16,675 nucleotides of DNA, taken from NCBI GenBank assembly GCA_002315535.1, contig DCHA01000076.1, positions 15,538-32,212 of the forward strand, given 5' to 3'. The notes below the pieces were generated by a model that was not told the DNA's origin, did not search any database, and saw only the letters and a list, made by a program, of their open reading frames with translations. The position numbers and the translations under genes were made by a program. How positions within the stretch are numbered: position 1 is the first letter of the stretch; each line of letters begins with the position of its first letter. This document shows positions 1 through 8,157 of the stretch, piece by piece. Source of the DNA: Firmicutes bacterium UBA1764. Its GTDB lineage: Bacteria; Bacillota; Clostridia; Peptostreptococcales; Anaerovoracaceae.

Positions 1-1362
1 GCAACTAAGAAGCCTTTGATCGTTGTTGTTAATGATAATCAAATGTCCATTGATGGTTCTACCGGTGGACTTACTGAAAGACTTACAAAGCTTCGCACAT
101 CAAAGTCATATATTAATTTTAAAAAGCATGTAAAGAACAGAGTAAAAGAAAACTCCGGCATTTATAATTTTATGAAAAATACCAGAGATGTTATCAAGGA
201 TGCTGTTCTTCCATCCGGTCTATATGAAGATCTGGGTTTTAAATATTTTGGACCAATTGATGGACATAACATCAGAGATATGGTTGAAGTATTTGAAAGC
301 GCAAAGGAATTAGATCGCCCAGTTGTTGTCCATGTTGTTACAAAGAAGGGTAAGGGTTTTCTTCCTGCTGAAAAGAATCCGACCAAATTCCATGGAATAG
401 GTAAATTTAATCCTTCTGAGGTTTCAAGTGCTTCAAGCTCTGATGGTACAAGCTATTCTGAAATCTTCGGAAATAAGCTTTATGAGCTTGCAAAAAAGGA
501 TGAAAAGATTTGCGCAGTATCCGCCGCAATGGTTTGTGCTACCGGTCTGGACATCATGAAGGGCTTTTATCCGGACAGAGTATTTGATGTCGGCATCGCA
601 GAGCAGCACGCTGTCAGCTTTGCGGCCGGGCTTGCTCTTAACGGAATGAAGCCTGTTGTAGCAATTTATTCGACATTCCTTCAAAGAGCTTATGATCAAA
701 TTGTTACTGAAGTTGCTATGCAAAATCTACCTGTTATTTTTGCAATAGATAGAGCAGGCATCACCGGACAGGATGGTGAAACACATCAGGGTGCATTTGA
801 TATTTCGTATCTTAATTTGATTCCGAATATGACTATACTTGCTCCAAAGGATGGGCATGAGCTTGAAGAGATGCTTGAATATGCACTGGGTCTTAACGGT
901 CCTGTTGCAATCAGATATCCGAGAGGAAAGAATTATGATTTAAGCGCATTTTCAACTGATACTGCTATAAATAAATCCGAACTGATTACTGAGGATGGTG
1001 ATTATGCAGTTTTAGCACTTGGTTCAATGGTTAAGGAAGCAATTGATGCACGCTCTATACTTGATGAATCTAATGTAAGTGCTGCTGTATATAATGTGCG
1101 CTGCGTAAAACCAATTGATTATGATTTTCTTGATAGCTTAAAAAAATACAAAAAAATCATTACAGTTGAGGACGGCTCTTTAAATGGTGGCTTCGGCGAG
1201 AGCATTGCCCAGTACCTCGGACAGGATGAGACTAATCCATCTGTCAGATGTATTACCATACCTGATAAATTTATTGAGCATGGAGAAATACCTCAGCTTA
1301 GAAGTAGATATGGACTGGATGCTAAAGGGATTGCAAAAACTGCAATGGAGTTTTTTAAATAA
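1..1362 (+). CDS. dxs: 1-deoxy-D-xylulose-5-phosphate synthase, C-terminal 453 residues (5' partial)
   Basis: Thiamine-diphosphate enzyme that condenses pyruvate and glyceraldehyde 3-phosphate to DXP, the first step of the cytosolic MEP isoprenoid pathway. The frame is open from base 1, so the N-terminus (about 165 residues with the GDG part of the cofactor motif) lies outside the window. The fragment begins just before the NDNQMSI segment that completes the ThDP/Mg site (residues 11-17). The transketolase pyrimidine domain follows, with GIAEQHAV holding the catalytic Glu (about residue 201), then FLQRAYDQ, DRAG and THQG (about 261-264). A C-terminal transketolase domain fills the last 130 residues. 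All hallmark motifs are intact, so nothing suggests decay. The stop codon overlaps the tlyA start by one base (TAATG). A TTG at base 16 can mimic a start but lies inside the cofactor domain. Confidence 0.97.
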   Translation, partial: ATKKPLIVVVNDNQMSIDGSTGGLTERLTKLRTSKSYINFKKHVKNRVKENSGIYNFMKNTRDVIKDAVLPSGLYEDLGFKYFGPIDGHNIRDMVEVFESAKELDRPVVVHVVTKKGKGFLPAEKNPTKFHGIGKFNPSEVSSASSSDGTSYSEIFGNKLYELAKKDEKICAVSAAMVCATGLDIMKGFYPDRVFDVGIAEQHAVSFAAGLALNGMKPVVAIYSTFLQRAYDQIVTEVAMQNLPVIFAIDRAGITGQDGETHQGAFDISYLNLIPNMTILAPKDGHELEEMLEYALGLNGPVAIRYPRGKNYDLSAFSTDTAINKSELITEDGDYAVLALGSMVKEAIDARSILDESNVSAAVYNVRCVKPIDYDFLDSLKKYKKIITVEDGSLNGGFGESIAQYLGQDETNPSVRCITIPDKFIEHGEIPQLRSRYGLDAKGIAKTAMEFFK

Positions 1363-2153
1363 TGAAAACCAGACTTGATGTTTTATTAGTTGAACAAGGA
1401 TATTTCCCTTCAAGAGAAAAAGCTAAGGCTGCAATAATGGCAGGCTTGGTTTTTGTCGATGGACAGATTTCCGATAAAGCAGGAAATATGGTTTCTGAGG
1501 GTCTTCCCATTGAAGTAAAAGGAAGTGATTGCCCCTATGTTTCAAGAGGCGGCTTCAAGCTTGAAAAGGCTCTTAATTCTTTTGGAATTGATGTCACCGG
1601 CTTTCACTGCGTTGATATAGGTGCGTCTACCGGAGGCTTTACGGACTGCCTTCTTCAAAGAGGTGCAGAAAAAGTTTACTCAGTTGATGTAGGCTATGGA
1701 CAGCTTGATTATAAGCTGCGTGTCAACCCAAGAGTTGTATGTATGGAAAAAGTCAATTTCAGATATATGCAGGATGGGGATATTCCGGAGAAGCTTGATT
1801 TTGCATGTGCAGATGTAAGCTTTATTTCGCTTAAGCTTATGTTCCCGGTTGCAGTAAAGCTTCTTAAGGATAAGGGAAGTCTTGCCTGTCTTATAAAGCC
1901 GCAATTTGAAGCGGGCCGCGAGCAGGTTGGTAAGAACGGTATTATAAAGGATGCAGAGGTTCATAAGAGCGTTATAGAAAAGGTAATAGGCTATGCACAT
2001 GAAAATGGTCTTTTTGTTAAGGCTCTGGATTTCTCACCTGTTACCGGTGCAAAGGGTAATATAGAATTTCTCGCTTATTTATCAAAGGAAGAATCAGAAG
2101 AGAATATTAATATAGATGAAGTCGTAGCATTAGCACATAAGGAGCTTGGATAA
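1362..2153 (+). CDS. tlyA: TlyA-family rRNA (cytidine-2'-O)-methyltransferase
   Basis: 263 residues, normal for the family. An S4 RNA-binding domain occupies about residues 3-60 (RLDVLLVEQG, SREKAKAAIMAG). An FtsJ/RrmJ-type Rossmann methyltransferase follows, with the SAM motif DIGASTGGFTD at 85-95. A K-D-K-E tetrad typical of 2'-O-ribose methyltransferases is visible: K67 (RGGFK), D151 (ADVSF), K179 (IKPQFE) and E235 (GNIEF). Mycobacterial TlyA 2'-O-methylates 16S and 23S rRNA and affects capreomycin sensitivity; clostridial members are often labelled hemolysin for historical reasons. The start codon shares its A with the dxs stop, and the stop shares its last base with the mutS start, so translation is probably coupled on both sides. 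The ppnK, argR and recN genes that often follow tlyA in Firmicutes are absent here. The rRNA target is inferred from the family. Confidence 0.95.
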   Translation: MKTRLDVLLVEQGYFPSREKAKAAIMAGLVFVDGQISDKAGNMVSEGLPIEVKGSDCPYVSRGGFKLEKALNSFGIDVTGFHCVDIGASTGGFTDCLLQRGAEKVYSVDVGYGQLDYKLRVNPRVVCMEKVNFRYMQDGDIPEKLDFACADVSFISLKLMFPVAVKLLKDKGSLACLIKPQFEAGREQVGKNGIIKDAEVHKSVIEKVIGYAHENGLFVKALDFSPVTGAKGNIEFLAYLSKEESEENINIDEVVALAHKELG

Positions 2154-4507
2154 TGGCATATACGCCAATGATTGAACAGTATCTTGAAATTAAAAAGCAG
2201 TATACAGATTGCATACTGTTTTTCCGTCTGGGCGATTTTTATGAAATGTTCTTTGAAGATGCTCTGGTTGCATCAAAAGACATGGAAATAACATTGACAA
2301 GAAAAGCATGCGGTGACGGTGAGTTTGCTCCGATGTGCGGCGTTCCTTTCCATGCTGTTGATAGCTATGTTTCAAGATTGATTGATAAGGGACATAAGGT
2401 AGCAATCTGTGAACAGATTACTGATCCAAAGGAATCAAAGGGAATAGTTGAGAGAGAAGTTATCAGGATAATCACTCCCGGAACAGTCCTATCGTCTGAT
2501 ATGCTTGATGAACACAGCAATAATTTCCTTATGTGCATCATGCAGCAGGATAGCTTTGATTGCTCCTGGGTTGATATTTCGACCGGAGAATTCTTCGCAA
2601 TGGAAATCGGTGGTGATTCCAAGGAAGAGCAGCTGCTTGCTGAGCTAATAAAGATTCAGCCTCGTGAGATCATTTCCAATGTAGATTATTCCGCTACTGC
2701 AAAATACTTGGATAATTGCGTAGCTTCAATATACAAAAAAGCTGAGACGTCTGTTGATAATATCCTGGCTTATTTAAAGGAAACACAAAAGCGAGATGTT
2801 ACTCACTTATCTGAGCTAAAGATTCTACACATAGGTGATGTAATGTGCCTTGATAAGGCCACTGTCAAAAACCTCGAGTTGACCGAGACCTTATACGAAA
2901 GAAAGCTTCAGGGATCACTTCTTGGAGTTCTCGATCACTGCAAGACCGCTATGGGAAGCCGCAAGATGAAGTCCTGGATAAGAGAGCCTCTGCTTAAGAA
3001 AAAGCTTATCGAGGAAAGACTTGATGCAGTTGACTGCCTTGTTAATGATGTAATTCTTCGTAATAATATCAGAGAGGAGCTTAAGCCGGTTTACGATCTT
3101 GAGAGATTATCCAGCAGGGTTGCTACCGGTACTGCAAACTCAAGAGATCTTCTTGCGCTTAAGGTATCACTTGGAGCCCTTCCTGATTTAAAGGCTGATC
3201 TTGAATCCTCCGGTGATAAGCTGCTTTGTTCACTTAACAAAAGCATAAGCGATTTCAGTGATTTATATAATGCATTAAATACTGCAATTGTTGATGATCC
3301 GCCTTTTACTGTAAGAGAAGGCGGAATGATTAAACGCGGTTATTCCAAGGATTTAGATGATCTGAATGATTCGGTTGCTGATAAGACTCAGTGGATCGCA
3401 TCTCTTGAGGCAGTTGAAAAGGAAAAGACAGGAATCAGAACCTTAAAGGTTGGGTTTAATAAGGTCTTTGGTTACTATATTGAGGTTTCTAAATCCTTTG
3501 CAAGTCAGGTTCCTATTACATATATTCGCAAGCAGACTCTTGTAAATGCCGAGCGCTTCATCACTCCGGAATTAAAGGAGGCCGAAGCAATAGTTCTTAA
3601 TGCAAGGGAAAAAATCAATTCGCTTGAATATGATTTGTTTAAGGAGCTTTGTAAAAAGATTGTCATGCTGACCAAGGATATTCAGAGGAGCTCTTCAGCG
3701 ATTGCATCTGCGGATGTACTAGCAAGCTTTGCGGAGACCGCAGTAAAGCATGATTACTGCAAGCCTGAGATATCCGAATCAGACAAAATCGTAATAGAGA
3801 AGGGCAGGCATCCTGTTCTTGAGACATTTATCAGCGACGGACAATTCGTTTCAAACGATGTATATCTTGATAAAAAGGATGCATCCATGCTGCTTATTAC
3901 CGGTCCGAATATGGCCGGTAAATCGACCTATATGAGGCAGCTTGCACTTATAGTGCTTATGGCTCAAGCCGGCTGCTTTGTTCCTGCGGAAAAGGCGTTT
4001 ATCGGTATTTGCGACAGAATATATACGAGAATTGGTGCATCTGATAATCTATCAATGGGGCAGTCAACATTCTTTGTTGAGATGTCCGAGCTTGCATTCA
4101 TCTTAAATACTTCAAGTCCAAAGAGTCTTGTAATATTAGATGAAATCGGAAGAGGCACATCCACCTATGACGGTCTATCAATCGCATGGGCCGTTGTCGA
4201 AGAGCTGACAAAGCCTGAGCGTAAGGTCAGAACATTGTTTGCGACCCATTACCACGAGCTGACAACTCTTTCAGAGGAGATTAAGGGCGTAAAGAATCTT
4301 AATGTAGATGTCTCTGAAGAAAACGGCAATATAGTATTCCTTCACAAGATTGTAGAAGGCAGCGCTTCAAAGAGCTATGGTATTCATGTTGCTAAGCTTG
4401 CAGGCGTTCCAAAGAGCGTGCTGGACTCCGCAACAGATAAATTAAACAAATTAATTTCTAAATCAGTAAGTATTCAAGATGAAGAACAACTCTCATTCTT
4501 TAAATAG
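2153..4507 (+). CDS. mutS: DNA mismatch repair protein MutS (short C-terminus)
   Basis: Mismatch recognition ATPase. The N-terminal domain carries the F-x-E mismatch-binding motif (F29-Y30-E31 in RLGDFYEMF), and connector, core/lever and clamp domains follow. The C-terminal ABC-type ATPase has Walker A GPNMAGKST (about 584-592), the ASDNLSMGQSTF signature, Walker B LVILDEIGRGTST (D663-E664) and the THYHEL switch (about 698). At 784 residues it is shorter than the usual 850-880. The chain ends at QLSFFK, which matches the beta-clamp binding pentapeptide seen in MutS linkers, and the C-terminal helical oligomerization domain is not present. The ATG overlaps the tlyA stop by one base. The last 29 bases overlap mutL in another frame. 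MutS and MutL are expected to act together at replication forks, and the gene order supports this. Confidence 0.97.
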   Translation: MAYTPMIEQYLEIKKQYTDCILFFRLGDFYEMFFEDALVASKDMEITLTRKACGDGEFAPMCGVPFHAVDSYVSRLIDKGHKVAICEQITDPKESKGIVEREVIRIITPGTVLSSDMLDEHSNNFLMCIMQQDSFDCSWVDISTGEFFAMEIGGDSKEEQLLAELIKIQPREIISNVDYSATAKYLDNCVASIYKKAETSVDNILAYLKETQKRDVTHLSELKILHIGDVMCLDKATVKNLELTETLYERKLQGSLLGVLDHCKTAMGSRKMKSWIREPLLKKKLIEERLDAVDCLVNDVILRNNIREELKPVYDLERLSSRVATGTANSRDLLALKVSLGALPDLKADLESSGDKLLCSLNKSISDFSDLYNALNTAIVDDPPFTVREGGMIKRGYSKDLDDLNDSVADKTQWIASLEAVEKEKTGIRTLKVGFNKVFGYYIEVSKSFASQVPITYIRKQTLVNAERFITPELKEAEAIVLNAREKINSLEYDLFKELCKKIVMLTKDIQRSSSAIASADVLASFAETAVKHDYCKPEISESDKIVIEKGRHPVLETFISDGQFVSNDVYLDKKDASMLLITGPNMAGKSTYMRQLALIVLMAQAGCFVPAEKAFIGICDRIYTRIGASDNLSMGQSTFFVEMSELAFILNTSSPKSLVILDEIGRGTSTYDGLSIAWAVVEELTKPERKVRTLFATHYHELTTLSEEIKGVKNLNVDVSEENGNIVFLHKIVEGSASKSYGIHVAKLAGVPKSVLDSATDKLNKLISKSVSIQDEEQLSFFK

Positions 4508-6314
4508 AATAAAGGCACTCCCGAAGGAGCTTTCTGCAAAGATAGCGGCCGGAGAGGTTGTTGAAAGACCTCTTTCAATAGTTAAGGAGCTTGTGGAGAA
4601 TTCTGTAGATGCGTATTCCACATTTATTACTGTTGAAATAAAAAAGGGCGGCAAGGAATATATACGCGTTACCGACAATGGCAGAGGCATTCCCAAGGAT
4701 CAGCTTGAGCTTGCATTTGAGAGACATGCTACTTCAAAAATTGCAAGTGAGGATGATCTTGAAAATATTGTTTCGCTTGGCTTTAGAGGTGAAGCTTTAG
4801 CGTCGATTGCCGCAGTAAGTGAAGTCGAACTTATTTCCAAGACTTCGGATTCAAAGCTTGGTGCTAAGATTGTCTATGAGGCCGGAGTATTAAAGTCCAT
4901 TTCTGATTCTGCAGCTGAAGAGGGGACAACAATAATTGTTAAGGATGTATTCTTTAACCTGCCCGCAAGGAAGAAATTCCTTAAAAGTGATAATACTGAG
5001 AGCAGTCTTATTGCAGATTTCCTGCAAAAGATGGCTCTGGCGTATCCTGATATCAAAATTCGCTTTATTAATAACGGCTCGATATTATTCTCGACACTTG
5101 GAAAAGGAAGCCTTTATGATGCGATTTTGACCCTTCAGAGCCCTCAAACAGCGCGCTCATTAGTATCCGTTGAATATAATAATAATGATATGCATCTTTA
5201 CGGGTATTGCTCCGGAGCAGAGCTGTCCAAGACTAATAAAAGAGGGCAGGTTTTCTTCGTAAACGGCAGATACATTAAGTCAAAAATTCTCGATTCAGCG
5301 ATTGAAGAGGCGTATCACGATAAGCTATTTGACGGGAGACATCCGGTCTGCTATCTATTCCTCGAAATTGATCCTTCGAGCATTGATGTAAATGTTCATC
5401 CGAGTAAAACAGAGATCAAATTCTTTGATGAATCGTTAGTTAAGGATTTTGTTATTCTTGGGATCAGACAGGCCTTGCTTTCAGAAAAAGCGGCACCGAA
5501 TCTTGCAAATCTTAAGAAAAAAGACAATTTCAGCCCTGAGGATCGTTATCAAGATGTACAAAAAGTAGATATTTCCGGAGAAAAAGAGCTAAATAACAAG
5601 GTTAACAATAATATATTTTTGTCACTTGGTGAGGAAGAGGACTTTTTCAGTAATCTAAGGGAAGAACAGCAAAGCATTGATATTCCAACGATTAAAGTAT
5701 CTGAGGATTTGAAGAAGGACCTTGCAAAGCCGAGAAGATTTTATTTCTCAGGTCTTAAAGCTGTTGCTCAGGCATTTTCAACCTATATTATTGCAACAGA
5801 TGAAAAGAATCTTTATTTAGTTGATCAGCATGCCGCACATGAACGAATAATGTATGAAAAGCTGCTGGCCAGATTTAATGGGACAGATAATTCATCACAA
5901 ATATTGATAGCTCCGGTATTGGTTCATGTAACATCGGCTCAGGTTTCGATGTTTGATTCCTATGAAAAACTACTTAAATCCATCGGATTTGCAGTTGAGC
6001 TTTTTGGTCTAAATGATCTTATTATCAAAGAAATTCCGGCATCGCTTAGCCTTGATGAAGCTCAGCTGTTTGTAAATTCTGTCCTGGAATCTGATGTTGA
6101 TAATCCGGAAAGTTTGCAGGAAAAACGTGATTCGATTATTACAGCAAGCTGCAAGGCCGCAGTAAAGGCCGGAGATAAGCTTTCTGCTGAGGAAATTATT
6201 AAGCTGTTTGAGGATCTTGATAAATGCGAAAATCCTTTTTCATGTCCGCATGGCAGACCGACATTTTTAAGATTCTCAGAGAGTGAAATAGAGAGGTTTT
6301 TTAAGAGAAAATGA
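4479..6314 (+). CDS. mutL: DNA mismatch repair endonuclease MutL
   Basis: 611 residues. The N-terminal GHKL ATPase has ENSVDA (Bergerat helix), TDNGRGIP, and GFRGEAL (from residue 101), followed by a transducer domain to about residue 330. After a poorly conserved charged linker (about 340-425) comes the C-terminal dimerization/endonuclease domain. This holds DQHAAHERIMYE (D449-E460, the DQHA-x2-E-x4-E nuclease motif), an SCKAAVKA segment (C558) and CPHGRPTF (from C589). This is therefore the nicking MutL type found in bacteria without MutH. The ATG at 4479 is the only reasonable start: an in-frame TAA lies three codons upstream and the next in-frame Met codons are inside the ATPase domain. 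No Shine-Dalgarno sequence precedes it, so translation probably depends on coupling to mutS across the 29-base overlap. The stop overlaps ruvX as ATGA. Confidence 0.97.
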   Translation: MKNNSHSLNRIKALPKELSAKIAAGEVVERPLSIVKELVENSVDAYSTFITVEIKKGGKEYIRVTDNGRGIPKDQLELAFERHATSKIASEDDLENIVSLGFRGEALASIAAVSEVELISKTSDSKLGAKIVYEAGVLKSISDSAAEEGTTIIVKDVFFNLPARKKFLKSDNTESSLIADFLQKMALAYPDIKIRFINNGSILFSTLGKGSLYDAILTLQSPQTARSLVSVEYNNNDMHLYGYCSGAELSKTNKRGQVFFVNGRYIKSKILDSAIEEAYHDKLFDGRHPVCYLFLEIDPSSIDVNVHPSKTEIKFFDESLVKDFVILGIRQALLSEKAAPNLANLKKKDNFSPEDRYQDVQKVDISGEKELNNKVNNNIFLSLGEEEDFFSNLREEQQSIDIPTIKVSEDLKKDLAKPRRFYFSGLKAVAQAFSTYIIATDEKNLYLVDQHAAHERIMYEKLLARFNGTDNSSQILIAPVLVHVTSAQVSMFDSYEKLLKSIGFAVELFGLNDLIIKEIPASLSLDEAQLFVNSVLESDVDNPESLQEKRDSIITASCKAAVKAGDKLSAEEIIKLFEDLDKCENPFSCPHGRPTFLRFSESEIERFFKRK

Positions 6315-6760
6315 GTAACAGAGTTATTGGACTTGATGTTGGTGATAAGACAATAGGGGTTGCGGTATCAGATCCCTTGTTTATTACCGCTCAGGGCGTA
6401 ACAACAATAGAGAGAATAGGGGCCAGAAAGGACTGCGACAAGGTCATTGAGTACGTTAAACAGTACGAGGCTGAAACTGTTGTTTGTGGTCTTCCGCTTA
6501 TGCTTAACGGCAGCGATTCACCGCAGACAGAAAAAGTTCGGGAATTTGCGACTTTGCTTCAGAATAAAATGCGTTCAAGCTCTCTGAAGACTAAAATAGA
6601 GTTCATGGACGAGCGTTTTACTACTAAAATGGCAGAAGATGTCATGATGCAAACCGGTATGAAGCGCAAGGAAAGAAAGCAATTTGTTGATAAACAGGCT
6701 GCAATGATTATTTTGCAATCCTATATGGACAAATTAAGTTTTGCAAAGAATAACCTGTAG
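6311..6760 (+). CDS. ruvX: Holliday junction resolvase-like / pre-16S rRNA nuclease, YqgF family
   Basis: 149 residues with the RNase H-like fold of YqgF/RuvX. Visible motifs are GLDVGDKTIGVAVSD near the N-terminus (acidic D9), VVCGLPLMLNGSDSPQ (about 57-72) and MDERFTT with D100. Family members process the 5' end of 16S rRNA in E. coli; a Holliday-junction resolving role has also been proposed. The start ATG lies within ATGA shared with the mutL stop, so it is coupled to mutL. In many Firmicutes this gene sits beside ireB (UPF0297), but here an ireB-like gene lies about 10 kb away on the other strand. No terminator is seen after it; 38 AT-rich bases separate it from the next gene. Confidence 0.93.
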   Translation: MSNRVIGLDVGDKTIGVAVSDPLFITAQGVTTIERIGARKDCDKVIEYVKQYEAETVVCGLPLMLNGSDSPQTEKVREFATLLQNKMRSSSLKTKIEFMDERFTTKMAEDVMMQTGMKRKERKQFVDKQAAMIILQSYMDKLSFAKNNL

Positions 6761-6787
6761 TAATATAATAAAAATATATAATAAATT

Positions 6788-6793
6788 AGGAGG
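6788..6793 (+). promoter_or_regulatory. Strong ribosome binding site (AGGAGG)
   Basis: AGGAGG lies five bases before the ATG at 6799. The same AGGAGGAT string recurs before the next gene (7230-7237). In contrast, mutL and the recombinase gene have no evident site. Confidence 0.85.
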
Positions 6794-6798
6794 ATATT

Positions 6799-7224
6799 AT
6801 GGATAATAATTCAAAAATTCCTTCTTGGTTACAGGACAGGAAAAAGCTGATTATTCTTGTCATTGTAATATTTGCGATTATAGTTTCAAGCTTTACAACC
6901 GTAAATACTGCTTCTGCAATTATTAAAAAGGTAAAGAGCGGCGGAATATTCGCAACAAACAAGATTGGACAACTTTTTGCATCAAAAAAGCTTGATGGAA
7001 CCTACCAAAACCTGTATGTTGAGGAAACAATGACATTCAGCAAGGATGGAAGTGTAATTTATTCTTATGGTGGGACTCTTATTTTCGGAACATATGAGAT
7101 AAATGGTAAATATCTCGAATTAGAGCTTGAAGGAAACGAATATGAGTTCGAAATTAAGGAAAACTCCGGAAAAAATCTGACCCTTGATTACATGGGTTTT
7201 GAGTATAATTATCAAAAGCAATAA
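6799..7224 (+). CDS. Single-span membrane-anchored small protein, function unknown
   Basis: 141 residues, not assigned to a family with certainty. A short charged cytoplasmic leader (DRKK just before the span) precedes one hydrophobic segment at about residues 17-35 (IILVIVIFAIIVSSF). This suggests an N-in anchor with the rest outside; there is no lipobox cysteine and no convincing signal peptidase site. The exported part, from about residue 64, alternates beta-rich stretches (GTYQNLYVEETMTFSKDG, GTYEINGKYLELELEG). It resembles the small lipocalin-like or DUF5640-like folds common in clostridial surface proteins, but that resemblance is by eye only. It has a strong ribosome site and lies 38 bases after ruvX and 16 bases before the DUF975 gene, so the two membrane-protein genes are probably cotranscribed. 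No function can be assigned. Confidence 0.8.
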   Translation: MDNNSKIPSWLQDRKKLIILVIVIFAIIVSSFTTVNTASAIIKKVKSGGIFATNKIGQLFASKKLDGTYQNLYVEETMTFSKDGSVIYSYGGTLIFGTYEINGKYLELELEGNEYEFEIKENSGKNLTLDYMGFEYNYQKQ

Positions 7225-7229
7225 TTTTT

Positions 7230-7235
7230 AGGAGG
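7230..7235 (+). promoter_or_regulatory. Strong ribosome binding site (AGGAGG)
   Basis: AGGAGG sits five bases before the ATG at 7241 and supports that start. Confidence 0.85.
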
Positions 7236-7240
7236 ATAAA

Positions 7241-7978
7241 ATGTATATAAATTCAATTGAAGCAAAAAAAATCGGAAAAGAAAATATGAATTTCCAGTGG
7301 GGCGCTTCACTATTAATTCTTGCACTGTATACAATTTTGCTTGTTGCAGGTAATGCTATTCCTGTAATTGGATGCGTATTAATCTCCGGACCATTATTCT
7401 TTGGTCTTAATTACGTTTATTACAGAGCATCCTTTAAGGAAAAGATTAACGGATGGGATCTGTTCAAGGGATTCGAAATGCAGTTTGGCGACAGCTTCCT
7501 TGCATTTGTTCTTGTTCAGGTATTTTCATTCCTTTGGAGCTTGCTTTTTATAGTTCCTGGAATCATTAAAAGATATTCATATGCTATGTATATGTACATT
7601 CTTATGAGAGAGCCGGAGCTTACAGCTACTGAAGCAATCGCTAAGAGCGTTAATTACATGTATGGTCATAAGTGGAGACTTTTCTGCCTTGATCTTTCTT
7701 TCCTCGGATGGACAATTCTTGAAGCAATTACCGGAGGACTTCTTTCTGTTTATGTAGCTCCGTGGAGAATGCATGCAAAGATTGCATTTTACAATGATCT
7801 TTATGAAAAGAAAAAGGCTGAAGAATCCGGAAGTGCAAATAATGCAGAAGCTGCTCAGGCTGAAGACGCAAAAGAAGAATCTGAAGTTAAATTCGAAACT
7901 CCAAGCAATGATGATATGACAGTTGATCCAAAATTCATCGTTGAACCGGAAAAAATTGATTTCCCGGAGCAAGAGTAA
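7241..7978 (+). CDS. DUF975 family integral membrane protein
   Basis: 245 residues. Hydrophobic segments lie at about 21-41, 42-62, 86-110 and 147-173, consistent with a polytopic membrane protein. The conserved DUF975 features are visible: the IVPGIIKRYSYAM segment after the third span, the SVNYMYGHKWRLF amphipathic stretch, then LSFLGW and the APWRMHAKIAFYNDLY ending (about 172-188). A hydrophilic acidic tail follows (about 190-245), rich in Glu, Asp and Ala, probably cytoplasmic and disordered. The biochemical role of DUF975 proteins is not established. The gene follows the single-span protein by 16 bases with a matching ribosome site, and a strong hairpin terminator follows 42 bases after the stop. 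Confidence 0.85.
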   Translation: MYINSIEAKKIGKENMNFQWGASLLILALYTILLVAGNAIPVIGCVLISGPLFFGLNYVYYRASFKEKINGWDLFKGFEMQFGDSFLAFVLVQVFSFLWSLLFIVPGIIKRYSYAMYMYILMREPELTATEAIAKSVNYMYGHKWRLFCLDLSFLGWTILEAITGGLLSVYVAPWRMHAKIAFYNDLYEKKKAEESGSANNAEAAQAEDAKEESEVKFETPSNDDMTVDPKFIVEPEKIDFPEQE

Positions 7979-8020
7979 AAACAGGGCATATTTCGGTCGA
8001 TAAATATATCAACCACATCA

Positions 8021-8050
8021 AAAAAAATCGCTTAAATCGGCGATTTTTTT
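8021..8050 (+). terminator. Rho-independent terminator after the DUF975 gene
   Basis: A perfect 11-base-pair inverted repeat (left arm 8021-8031, right arm 8040-8050) encloses an 8-base loop. The right arm ends in seven T residues, the classic intrinsic terminator shape. It should end the dxs-to-DUF975 transcript. The remainder of the gap from 7979 to 8157 holds the promoter below and a leader with no ORF. Confidence 0.85.
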
Positions 8051-8052
8051 GA

Positions 8053-8080
8053 TTGCTTTTTTGCGGTTTTCAGATATAAT
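8053..8080 (+). promoter_or_regulatory. Probable sigma-A promoter of the tyrosine recombinase gene
   Basis: A TATAAT -10 element at 8075-8080 is preceded at 16 bases by TTGCTT (8053-8058), a moderate -35 match. It lies just after the terminator, so the recombinase gene is probably its own transcription unit. The implied leader is about 70 bases and holds a short dyad (CTAAAT at 8102-8107 with ATTTAG at 8122-8127) and a near-palindrome AGATA-TG-TATCT at 8126-8137. Confidence 0.55.
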
Positions 8081-8157
8081 TAGATTATAGAGTAAACTTC
8101 GCTAAATGTAGGTTTTACGAAATTTAGATATGTATCTTTCACAGTATTAATATAATT

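Noticed and set aside
1680..2000. Long antisense ORFs opposite tlyA, Tex, arginase and other genes
   Set aside because: They have no ribosome sites or recognisable domains and lie wholly within strongly conserved genes on the other strand.
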